Assembly: GCA_001795165.1 (NCBI GenBank)
Contig: MGNS01000141.1
Location: 13,986 to 26,254 of the forward strand
From: Chloroflexi bacterium RBG_16_57_11
Lineage (GTDB): Bacteria; Chloroflexota; Anaerolineae; Anaerolineales; UBA4823
Direction: 5' to 3'
Length of the DNA stretch: 12,269 nucleotides
Part shown: positions 6,916-12,269 of the stretch, piece after piece
How the letters are laid out: every line of letters starts with the position of its first letter
Numbering within the stretch: the first letter of the stretch is position 1
Program-made: the position numbers and the translations under genes
Notes under the pieces: model-generated
Seen by the model: only the letters and a program-made list of their open reading frames with translations
Told to the model about the DNA's origin: nothing
The model's database searches: none

Positions 6916-6943
6916 TTCACGATTGGAGAATTTTTGGTACAAT
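6916..6943 (+). promoter_or_regulatory. Probable ssb promoter with extended -10
   Basis: TGGTACAAT (6935-6943) is an extended -10 element (TGn followed by TACAAT, 5 of 6). TTCACG (6916-6921) matches the -35 consensus at 4 of 6 with a 16-nt spacer. It lies just downstream of the methyltransferase stop and predicts a leader of about 85 nt before ssb, which contains the hairpin at 6980-6998. Confidence 0.5.
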
Positions 6944-6979
6944 TGTTCTGTATCCAGTGAATCCAAGCTACCATCTGCC

Positions 6980-6998
6980 CCGGACGGCGTTCGTCCGG
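6980..6998 (+). promoter_or_regulatory. Hairpin in the ssb leader
   Basis: CCGGACG (6980-6986) and CGTCCGG (6992-6998) form a perfect 7-bp stem with a GCGTT loop. A second, mutually exclusive pairing, CGTTC (6988-6992) with GAACG (6998-7002), overlaps it. There is no U-tract, so it is not a standard terminator. It ends 38 nt before the ssb ATG and could tune ssb mRNA stability or translation. Confidence 0.5.
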
Positions 6999-7036
6999 AA
7001 CGAAAGACAGACCATTCACTGGCAAAGGAGACCCCA

Positions 7037-7465
7037 ATGTATCACACCCTCATTCTCGTCGGCAATCTCGGAAGGGATCCCGAGATGCGCTACACCCCTT
7101 CCGGACAGGCGGTGACATCCTTCAACGTTGCTACGAACCGCCAGTACACCGGGGCGGACGGCAACGTGGTCAAGGAAACCACCTGGTTTCGCGTCACGGT
7201 GTGGGGCAAGCAAGCCGAGAGCACCAGCCAATATCTAAAAAAGGGTAGTAAAGTGCTCATCGAAGGCCGGCTTGTCCCCGACCTGTCAACCGGCGGTCCA
7301 AAGATTTGGACCCGCCAAGATGGCACTCCAGGCGCTTCTTTTGAGATCAGCGCCAACACGGTCCGCTTTCTGTCCAGCCGCGGTGAAGGCGAGGGCGGCT
7401 ATCAGAGCGGCAGCGCAGATGCACCCTATGGATCTGAGCCTGATTCCGGCGAAATTCCTTTCTAA
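7037..7465 (+). CDS. ssb: Single-stranded DNA-binding protein
   Basis: This 142-residue protein has the SSB OB-fold from MYHTLILVGNLGRDPEMRYTP through about residue 110, including the typical ATNRQYTGADG and TTWFRVTVWG segments. A Gly/Ser-rich flexible tail follows, ending in the acidic tip SGEIPF, which in this family docks partners such as RecQ, exonuclease I and PriA. It coats single-stranded DNA during replication, recombination and repair. The start at 7037 is set by AAGGAG (7025-7030) 6 nt upstream and by the conserved N-terminus; the frame is open further upstream but that part overlaps the predicted promoter. It appears to have its own promoter and a structured leader. The length is slightly short but normal for a bacterial SSB. 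Confidence 0.96.
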   Translation: MYHTLILVGNLGRDPEMRYTPSGQAVTSFNVATNRQYTGADGNVVKETTWFRVTVWGKQAESTSQYLKKGSKVLIEGRLVPDLSTGGPKIWTRQDGTPGASFEISANTVRFLSSRGEGEGGYQSGSADAPYGSEPDSGEIPF

Positions 7466-7467
7466 GC

Positions 7468-7523
7468 AGGTGAGCACCTAGATGACGAGGGTGACTGCTG
7501 CAAACAAGTGGTCATCCTTGTTT
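7468..7523. other. Short inverted repeats after ssb; possible weak terminator
   Basis: AGGTG/CACCT (7468-7472 and 7475-7479) and AAACAAG/CTTGTTT (7502-7508 and 7517-7523) lie in the 87-nt gap between ssb and the next gene. The second stem is AT-rich and is followed by CACTTCT instead of a clean T run. Partial termination or mRNA end protection is possible, but the evidence is thin. Confidence 0.3.
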
Positions 7524-7555
7524 CACTTCTGATCAAAAGATGACAGGATCAAATG

Positions 7556-7891
7556 ATGGTTAATCCTCCACCTCACCCCTCCGGCCCTCAGCTTCCGGCG
7601 ATGGAAATACGGCCGGATCTACCGGTCGAGTACGTCAACCTGGTGCGTATCGCGCATTCTCCGTCTGAGCTGGTGTTCGATTTTGCCCATCTGCTGCCCG
7701 GCAGCGGCCCGGCAAAAGTGACGGCGCGGTTGGTAATGTCGCCGCTGGGGGCCAAGCTCTTCTACCGGGCTTTGACGGAAAACCTGGCCCGCTACGAGGC
7801 GGCCTTTGGCGCCATCCCGATCCCCGGCGACCCAACCCTGGCGGACAACCTGTTCCGACCACCGGCGCCGCCGGAAAAACCGGGCGAGTAA
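7556..7891 (+). CDS. DUF3467 domain protein
   Basis: This small protein (111 residues) has the core EYVNLVRIAHSPSELVFDFA, then GPAKVTARLVMSPLGAKLFYRALTENLARYEAAFG. This is the pattern of the DUF3467 family: a compact alpha/beta protein with the conserved N(L/V)xxI and F-D-F strands and an ENLxRYE helix. The function of the family is not established to my knowledge. The Pro-rich ends (residues 4-13 and about 97-110) look disordered. Two ATGs are adjacent (7553 and 7556); AGGA (7545-7548) is better spaced from the second, so I start at 7556. The gene precedes the translin homologue by 30 nt and follows ssb by about 90 nt, and probably leads the downstream operon. Confidence 0.85.
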   Translation: MVNPPPHPSGPQLPAMEIRPDLPVEYVNLVRIAHSPSELVFDFAHLLPGSGPAKVTARLVMSPLGAKLFYRALTENLARYEAAFGAIPIPGDPTLADNLFRPPAPPEKPGE

Positions 7892-7921
7892 GCGCACCGA
7901 CTGATACAGGTCAGCCCTACC

Positions 7922-8560
7922 ATGCAACATATCGATGAAATCGCCGACCGCATCCGCAAGTCCTTCGACCTCCGCACCGCCGCGCGCGATCGCGCCCTGG
8001 CTCAGACACGCTTGCTGACACGCCACTGCGCCAACGCCATCCGTGCGGTTCACCGTGAGGAATATGAGCTGGCAGATGAGCACCTCTCGCAGGCACGGGA
8101 GCTGGTCAGATCACTCCAAAGCGACCTGGCGCACTATGCCGACCTGTACCACTCCGGTTACACCCAGGATGCGCTCAAGGAGTTCGCCGAGGCCAGTATC
8201 GTGTACGCCCTGGTGCAAGACTTTCCACTGCCCAGCCCCGAGACACTGAGCCTGGAACATGCCACGTATTTACAGGGCCTGGCCGAAGCAGTCGGCGAGC
8301 TGCGACGGCGCTGCCTGGATCTACTACGCCTGGGTCACTCGCAGGATGCCGAGCGGCTGTTGAGCTGGATGGATGACATTTACACCGTGTTGGTTACGAT
8401 GGACTATCCAGATGCCATCACCGGTGGCTTGCGCCGGCTGACGGATATCGCGCGCGGCGTGACCGAGCGAACCCGTGGCGATATGACCATCAGCAGGCGC
8501 CAGGAACAGCTCGAGCGCAGCCTACAACGCCTGGAAGACAAGCTGGTGGATAACCATTGA
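7922..8560 (+). CDS. Translin-family protein (predicted RNA/ssDNA-binding, possible RNase)
   Basis: This 212-residue, almost wholly helical protein follows the translin/TRAX layout. An N-terminal helix carries the R-AIR-VHR region (37-45). Next comes AHYADLYHSGYTQDALKEFAEA (about 70-91), whose E87 and E90 sit where the EYVEA motif places acidic residues in TRAX, the catalytic subunit of eukaryotic C3PO RNase. Then come YLQGLAEAVGELRRRCL (116-132, E126) and LRRLTDIARGVTERTRGD (170-187). The length is close to that of translin (about 228 aa). In eukaryotes translin and TRAX form an octameric shell that binds and cleaves small RNAs, and archaeal homologues can act alone. Whether this copy has catalytic residues can only be suggested. 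The C-terminal ~25 residues look like a coiled coil. It lies 3 nt before the Cas4-like ORFs. The Shine-Dalgarno is weak. Confidence 0.82.
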   Translation: MQHIDEIADRIRKSFDLRTAARDRALAQTRLLTRHCANAIRAVHREEYELADEHLSQARELVRSLQSDLAHYADLYHSGYTQDALKEFAEASIVYALVQDFPLPSPETLSLEHATYLQGLAEAVGELRRRCLDLLRLGHSQDAERLLSWMDDIYTVLVTMDYPDAITGGLRRLTDIARGVTERTRGDMTISRRQEQLERSLQRLEDKLVDNH

Positions 8561-8563
8561 CCC

Positions 8564-8800
8564 ATGCGCACATTGCGCGCTTCCGAAATCGGCACCTATC
8601 TATTCTGCCAGCGAGCCTGGTGGTATCAAAAGAGCGAGCAGCCGTCGCAAAATCTGAGGGAAATGATCGCTGGAAGCGAGCTGCATTATCGTCATGGGCG
8701 CGCGGCGTTGGGGATCAGCTGCCTGCGTGCGGCAGCGTATGCCTTGCTCCTTCTGGCGCTGATCCTGATAGGGCTCTACCTTACCGGCAAGCTGATTTAG
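8564..8800 (+). CDS. Cas4-like nuclease, N-terminal part (first Fe-S Cys, His, one membrane helix)
   Basis: This 78-residue ORF opens with RASEIGTYLFCQRAWWY, the Cas4/RecB-like N-terminal segment whose Cys (C15) is the first iron-sulfur ligand. It continues with AGSELHYRHGR, the GxxLH motif whose H41 contributes to the nuclease metal site. It ends in one membrane helix (about 56-73). It is too short to be a nuclease alone: the catalytic D/ExK and the other three cysteines are in the next ORF. Only the TAG at 8798-8800 and nine sense codons (8801-8827) separate the two in the same frame, so this is either one half of a two-subunit enzyme or the 5' part of a gene broken by a nonsense codon. Positive residues precede the helix, predicting a cytoplasmic N-terminus. 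It starts 3 nt after the translin stop. Confidence 0.8.
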   Translation: MRTLRASEIGTYLFCQRAWWYQKSEQPSQNLREMIAGSELHYRHGRAALGISCLRAAAYALLLLALILIGLYLTGKLI

Positions 8801-8827
8801 ATATACAACCAGCACTGGGCTCCCGCC

Positions 8828-9340
8828 ATGTTAACCCTGGCTTTAATCATCTTCATCATCGCCCTGGTCTTACTGTGGCAGGCAGGCCGGCGCCAGAACA
8901 CAATCGGCTTACCGGCCGGTCGAGTGATCTACTCTGATACCCACGAATGGGGACCGGTAGAACAGCCGCTTTACGACGCCGAGCTGGGGTTGGTGGGGAA
9001 GCCCGATTATCTGGTAGAGTCGGGTGGGCAGTTAATTCCTGTGGAGGTCAAGTCAACCCCAGTAACGACCGCACCCTACGACGCGCACATTTTTCAGCTG
9101 GCTGCCTACTGCCTGCTGGTACAGCGACATTTCGGCAAGCGTCCGGCGTATGGCATCCTGCATTACCCCAACCGCACTTTCGCGATCGACTACACTGCCG
9201 AGTTGGAGAAGCAATTGCTCGAGCTCCTGGTGGAAATGCACGCCCAGGAGCGGCGTAAGGAGCTGCCGCGGTCCCACAACTCGGCCGCGCGCTGCAGCCG
9301 GTGTGGTTTTCGCGGCATCTGCAACCAGCGACTTCTGTAA
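8828..9340 (+). CDS. Cas4-like PD-(D/E)XK nuclease, C-terminal part with membrane anchor
   Basis: This 170-residue ORF starts with a membrane helix (about 3-18) followed by GRRQ, placing the rest in the cytoplasm. The nuclease core has GKPDYLVE (D60), LIPVEVKS (E73, K75) and QLAAYCLL (Q90, Y94), the RecB/Cas4 order of catalytic motifs. The C-terminus carries C156-x2-C159-x5-C165, the same spacing as the last three cluster ligands in Cas4. The fourth ligand would be C15 of the upstream ORF. Cas4-type enzymes cut single-stranded DNA with metal ions and hold a 4Fe-4S cluster. There is no CRISPR locus here, so an adaptation role is not supported. No convincing Shine-Dalgarno precedes ATG 8828, which weakens independent initiation; translation by coupling or readthrough is possible. 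Confidence 0.85.
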   Translation: MLTLALIIFIIALVLLWQAGRRQNTIGLPAGRVIYSDTHEWGPVEQPLYDAELGLVGKPDYLVESGGQLIPVEVKSTPVTTAPYDAHIFQLAAYCLLVQRHFGKRPAYGILHYPNRTFAIDYTAELEKQLLELLVEMHAQERRKELPRSHNSAARCSRCGFRGICNQRLL

Positions 9341-9346
9341 TATAAT
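9341..9346 (+). promoter_or_regulatory. Candidate internal promoter -10 before nadK
   Basis: TATAAT is a perfect -10 hexamer beginning right after the nuclease stop codon. The base 17 nt upstream (TCTGCA, 9318-9323) is a poor -35. A start of transcription near 9353 would leave a leader of only about 7 nt before ATG 9360, and no Shine-Dalgarno is visible. Perfect 6-mers occur by chance, so this stays tentative. Confidence 0.4.
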
Positions 9347-9359
9347 TGGCCCGATTGTC

Positions 9360-10232
9360 ATGGCAGAATCCTTGCTCGAAATCCAACGCGTCCTGGTTAT
9401 GGCTCATCCAAAACTGCCCGAAGCAGCACAGGATGCGTCCCAAATCGCTGATTACTTACAGACCCTGGGCTTCTCTACAGCACATGGCTTGCTGTACGAC
9501 ACGACCCTGCGCAAACGGCTCAAGGAGGGCGAGTTCGATCTGCTGATTGCGCTGGGCGGTGATGGCACCGTGCTACGCGCAGGACACCTGTGCGCACCGA
9601 CCGATGTCTCAATCCTGGGGATCAATCTGGGTCGTTTTGGTTTCCTGACCGAAGTCCGGCAAGATCAGTGGAAAGAGGTGCTGCCCCGCTTGCGCAGCGG
9701 AGATTACTGGCTGGAGCATCGTATGATGCTACACGCCGAGCAATGGCGGGCTGGTGAGCTGCTGGGCAATTGGGACGTGTTGAACGAAATCGTGGTCAGC
9801 CGCGGCCACATCGTTCGCCCGGTGCATCTCGTAACCTACGTCGACCAACGCTACCTGACCACTTATGTCGCCGACGGGCTGATCGCTTCCACCGCCACCG
9901 GGTCGACCGCCTACGCGCTGGCAGCCGGTGGGCCAATCCTGCCGCCAGAGCTGCGCAACATCTTGCTAGTGCCGGTTGCGCCCCACCTGTCGATCGACCG
10001 TGCGATCATCCTCTCCGAAGGCTCTTCGGTGAGCATTATGGTCAGCACGGATCACCAGGCGGTGCTCTCCCCCGATGGACAGGTGCCCATCGGATTGGCC
10101 GACGGCGACCGGGTCGAGGCGTATGCCAGTGATCACACCATTCGATTCCTGCGCTTTCAAGACCCTGGTTATTTTTATCGCAACCTGACACCGCACATGA
10201 GTCAAAATCCATCCACAGGGAATTCAAGATGA
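9360..10232 (+). CDS. nadK: NAD kinase
   Basis: This 290-residue cytoplasmic enzyme phosphorylates NAD to NADP. The diagnostic motifs are present: GGDGT (66-70, with D68 catalytic), GRFGFLTE (91-98), the NE pair N142/E143 in VLNEIVVSRG, the long block around TATGSTAYALAAGGP (178-192) and PVAPHL (205-210). I chose ATG 9360; the frame is open further upstream (to 9150), but that part is only antisense-like overlap with the nuclease gene and lacks NadK similarity. An internal ATG at 9399 (residue 14) is a weaker alternative. The stop overlaps the next start (ATGA at 10229-10232), which indicates translational coupling with the zinc-finger membrane protein. Length is normal. Confidence 0.95.
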   Translation: MAESLLEIQRVLVMAHPKLPEAAQDASQIADYLQTLGFSTAHGLLYDTTLRKRLKEGEFDLLIALGGDGTVLRAGHLCAPTDVSILGINLGRFGFLTEVRQDQWKEVLPRLRSGDYWLEHRMMLHAEQWRAGELLGNWDVLNEIVVSRGHIVRPVHLVTYVDQRYLTTYVADGLIASTATGSTAYALAAGGPILPPELRNILLVPVAPHLSIDRAIILSEGSSVSIMVSTDHQAVLSPDGQVPIGLADGDRVEAYASDHTIRFLRFQDPGYFYRNLTPHMSQNPSTGNSR

Positions 10233-10753
10233 CCGACACTCTCACGACACTATACTGCTACAACCATCCCAACGTTGAAACCAGCCTGCGCTGTAACAAC
10301 TGCGAACGGCCGATCTGCCCGAAGTGCGCTGTGCTCACCGAGACCGGCTATCGCTGCAAAGAATGCGTGCGCGGCCAGCAGAAAGTGTTCAACACCACGC
10401 AATGGTATGATTTCCCAATCGCTTTTGTGATCGCCGGGGTGCTTTCGTTCGCCGGCAGTTTTTTGGCAGGCTTCTTGAGCTTTTTCATTATATTTCTGGC
10501 TCCCATCATTGGGGTGGCAATCGCCGAGAGCGTACGCTTTGCCATCGGGCGGCGGCGCTCCCCGCAGATCTACTTAACCGCAGCGGTTGGCGCAGCCCTG
10601 GGCAGCCTGATTTTATTGGCGAACTCGCTGACCATTGTGATCGTCTATGGCTTTCCAGGGGCCGGCTTGCTTGGCCTGGTGTGGAGGCTGATTTATGCTT
10701 TCACAGTCACCACGACGGTCTATTACCGGTTGAGAGGCATCAACATCCGCTGA
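10229..10753 (+). CDS. B-box-type zinc-finger membrane protein
   Basis: This 174-residue protein has two parts. Residues 9-46 form a Cys/His cluster (C10, H13, C22, C25, C30, C33, C43, C46) like a B-box zinc finger, which should bind two zinc ions in the cytoplasm. Residues ~62-163 are hydrophobic, with about four membrane helices separated by a basic loop (GRRRSPQ, 107-113). This architecture recurs in Chloroflexota and Actinobacteria but I know of no assigned function. The start overlaps the nadK stop, and recN starts 6 nt after its stop, so all three are probably cotranscribed. The zinc finger could be a protein-protein contact. Domain reading is firm; role unknown. Confidence 0.85.
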   Translation: MTDTLTTLYCYNHPNVETSLRCNNCERPICPKCAVLTETGYRCKECVRGQQKVFNTTQWYDFPIAFVIAGVLSFAGSFLAGFLSFFIIFLAPIIGVAIAESVRFAIGRRRSPQIYLTAAVGAALGSLILLANSLTIVIVYGFPGAGLLGLVWRLIYAFTVTTTVYYRLRGINIR

Positions 10754-10759
10754 AAACCA

Positions 10760-12269
10760 ATGCTGACCGAGCTACGCATCGAAAACTTTGCCATCATCGA
10801 AAGCCTGAGCGTTCAGCTCAAACCCGGGCTGGTCACCTTCACCGGTGAGACCGGCGCGGGGAAATCGATCATCATCGATGCTGTTGAGACGATCCTGGGC
10901 GGGCGGGCAGAGGCCATCCAGGTGCGCGCCGGGGCCGAGCGAGCCAGCGTCGAGGGAGTTTTTCGGATCCCGTCCATCAGCCGGGAGGCTATTCACCAGG
11001 TTTTAGAGCGAGAAGAGCTGCTCGACGATCCGGAGTACGTGACGCTGGGGCGCGAGGTGCGGCTGAATGGGCGCAACGTCGCCCGGGTGAACGGGCACAG
11101 CGTGACCGCTGGCCTGTTGCGTGAGCTGGGCGAATACCTGGTGGATGTTCACGGACAGTCTGAGCACCTGTCACTGCTGCGGGTCAACCAACACTTGAGC
11201 CTGCTCGACCGCTATGCCTCGAGTACTCCTGGGAGCAAGCTGACCGAGGCGCTCAACGCCTACCGCCAGACGTACCAACGCCTGGTGCAGGTACAACGTG
11301 AGCTTGAAGAGATCCACCAGGCTGAGCGTGACGCCGCTCGCCGCACCGACATGTTGACTTACCAGATCCAGGAGATTGAAACCGCCCGGCTGCACTCTGG
11401 CGAGGAAGGCGCCCTGCGCGATGAGCGCAACCGGCTGGCAAACGCCGAAGACCTGACCTCGGCGGCGCAACAGGCGTTGATCGCGCTGGATGAAGGCTCG
11501 GTTGAAGCCCCAGCCGCCATCGACCTGCTGGGTAGAGTCAGCGAGGCCATCGAATCCCTGGCTCGCCTTGACGCATCCCAGGCGCCTCTGGCTGAGACCG
11601 CCCAGACCATCTTCGAGAGCGTGTCCGACCTGTCGCAAATCCTGCGCTCGTACCTGGAAGGGATAGAGTTCAACCCGCGACGGTTGGACCAGGTGGAGGA
11701 CCGGCTGAGCCTGATCCATAACCTTAAGCGTAAATATGGCGACTCGATCGGCGAGGTATTGAAGTTTGCCGAAAACGCCAAACACCAGCTGGACCAGATC
11801 ACGCACGCAGCAGAGCGCCTGGAAGAGCTGGAAGAAGAGCAAAAGACCTTGCTTACAATGCTGGGAGAACAAGGCCAAAGCCTATCCAGGCAGCGTGGCG
11901 CAGCAGCGTTAACGCTGGAAAAGGGGATCGAGGTCGAATTAAGCGACCTGCATATGTCAGGTGCAAGGTTCAAGGTGGATTTTCAGCGGCAGCCCGACCA
12001 AAACGGCGCCAGCCTGCCAGACGGCGAGCGGGTGGCGTATTATCCCAACGGACTGGAGCGGGTTGAATTTTTGATCGCTCCGAACCCAGGCGAAGGGTTT
12101 AAGCCGCTGGCGAAAATCGCCTCCGGCGGAGAGACCTCGCGTTTGATGCTGGCGCTGAAAAACGTCCTGGTACAAGCTGACCATGTTCCTACGCTCATCT
12201 TCGATGAAATAGACCAGGGAATCGGCGGGCGGGTTGGGGCAATCGTTGGGCAGAAGCTGTGGCATCTAG
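10760..12269 (+). CDS. recN: DNA repair protein RecN, 3' end outside window
   Basis: 503 codons are visible and the frame runs off the right edge. RecN is an SMC-like ATPase that acts in double-strand break repair. The N-terminus has LRIENFAIIE and Walker A GETGAGKS (29-36). Long helical segments rich in Leu and Glu follow (about 185-230 and 325-370), the coiled coil. Near the edge are the ABC signature ASGGETSRLMLALK (S455, G456, G457) and Walker B LIFDEIDQGIGG (D482, E483). This order is diagnostic. The family is usually about 550-590 residues, so about 50-80 are missing. ATG 10760 lies 6 nt after the zinc-finger stop and has no clear Shine-Dalgarno, which suggests coupling. Confidence 0.96.
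   Translation, partial: MLTELRIENFAIIESLSVQLKPGLVTFTGETGAGKSIIIDAVETILGGRAEAIQVRAGAERASVEGVFRIPSISREAIHQVLEREELLDDPEYVTLGREVRLNGRNVARVNGHSVTAGLLRELGEYLVDVHGQSEHLSLLRVNQHLSLLDRYASSTPGSKLTEALNAYRQTYQRLVQVQRELEEIHQAERDAARRTDMLTYQIQEIETARLHSGEEGALRDERNRLANAEDLTSAAQQALIALDEGSVEAPAAIDLLGRVSEAIESLARLDASQAPLAETAQTIFESVSDLSQILRSYLEGIEFNPRRLDQVEDRLSLIHNLKRKYGDSIGEVLKFAENAKHQLDQITHAAERLEELEEEQKTLLTMLGEQGQSLSRQRGAAALTLEKGIEVELSDLHMSGARFKVDFQRQPDQNGASLPDGERVAYYPNGLERVEFLIAPNPGEGFKPLAKIASGGETSRLMLALKNVLVQADHVPTLIFDEIDQGIGGRVGAIVGQKLWHL

Noticed and set aside
7502..7523. Intrinsic terminator after ssb
   Set aside because: The 7-bp stem is AT-rich and no clean T run follows, so I list it only as an inverted repeat with low confidence.
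8798..8800. TAG read as pyrrolysine
   Set aside because: No pyl genes are visible in the window, so this reading has no support; a nonsense change or a true split is simpler.
8564..9340. CRISPR-Cas adaptation locus suggested by the Cas4-like nuclease
   Set aside because: No repeat-spacer array and no cas1 or cas2 is present; the membrane helices are also atypical for Cas4.
11171..11878. Minus-strand ORF of 235 codons within recN
   Set aside because: Antisense to the RecN coiled coil; no signature of its own.

Overview
The window looks like a stretch of a moderately GC-rich bacterial chromosome, most likely from the Chloroflexota (Anaerolineae-like). That placement is an inference from the gene mix: an SDR-type threonine dehydrogenase, a DUF3467 protein, a translin-family protein, a Pro/Thr-linker lipoprotein, a GxxExxY protein and a B-box/membrane protein beside nadK and recN. 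I see no rRNA or tRNA gene, no CRISPR array and no recognisable transposase.

Left part, minus strand (1-5173). From right to left these are: a threonine-dehydrogenase-like SDR; an S51/cyanophycinase-like protein with a tail resembling the C-terminus of cysteinyl-tRNA synthetase; a small GxxExxY PD-(D/E)XK-like protein; and a large NACHT STAND ATPase that runs off the left edge. The GxxExxY gene is bracketed by copies of a short repeat, each made of three tandem octamers (consensus CACRGAGN). The outer copies are inverted, so about 570 bp look like a discrete repeat-bounded unit next to a defence-like ATPase.

A short divergent region (5174-5273) separates this from the right part, which is entirely plus strand. 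First come a lipoprotein and a solitary DNA methyltransferase almost touching it. Then comes ssb with its own leader and hairpin. After that is a tightly packed run: DUF3467 protein, translin homologue, an iron-sulfur Cas4-like nuclease spread over two ORFs, NAD kinase (nadK), a zinc-finger membrane protein, and recN, which is cut by the right edge.

The most interesting block is 7553-9340. A bacterial translin homologue, a family known as RNA/DNA-binding and RNase proteins in eukaryotes and archaea, is followed after 3 nt by a membrane-anchored Cas4-like nuclease. The first cysteine and the histidine of that nuclease lie in one ORF. The D/ExK core and the CX2CX5C cluster lie in the next, in the same frame, after a single TAG codon. 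With ssb upstream and recN downstream this suggests a nucleic-acid processing or repair neighbourhood, but no substrate or pathway can be read from the sequence.
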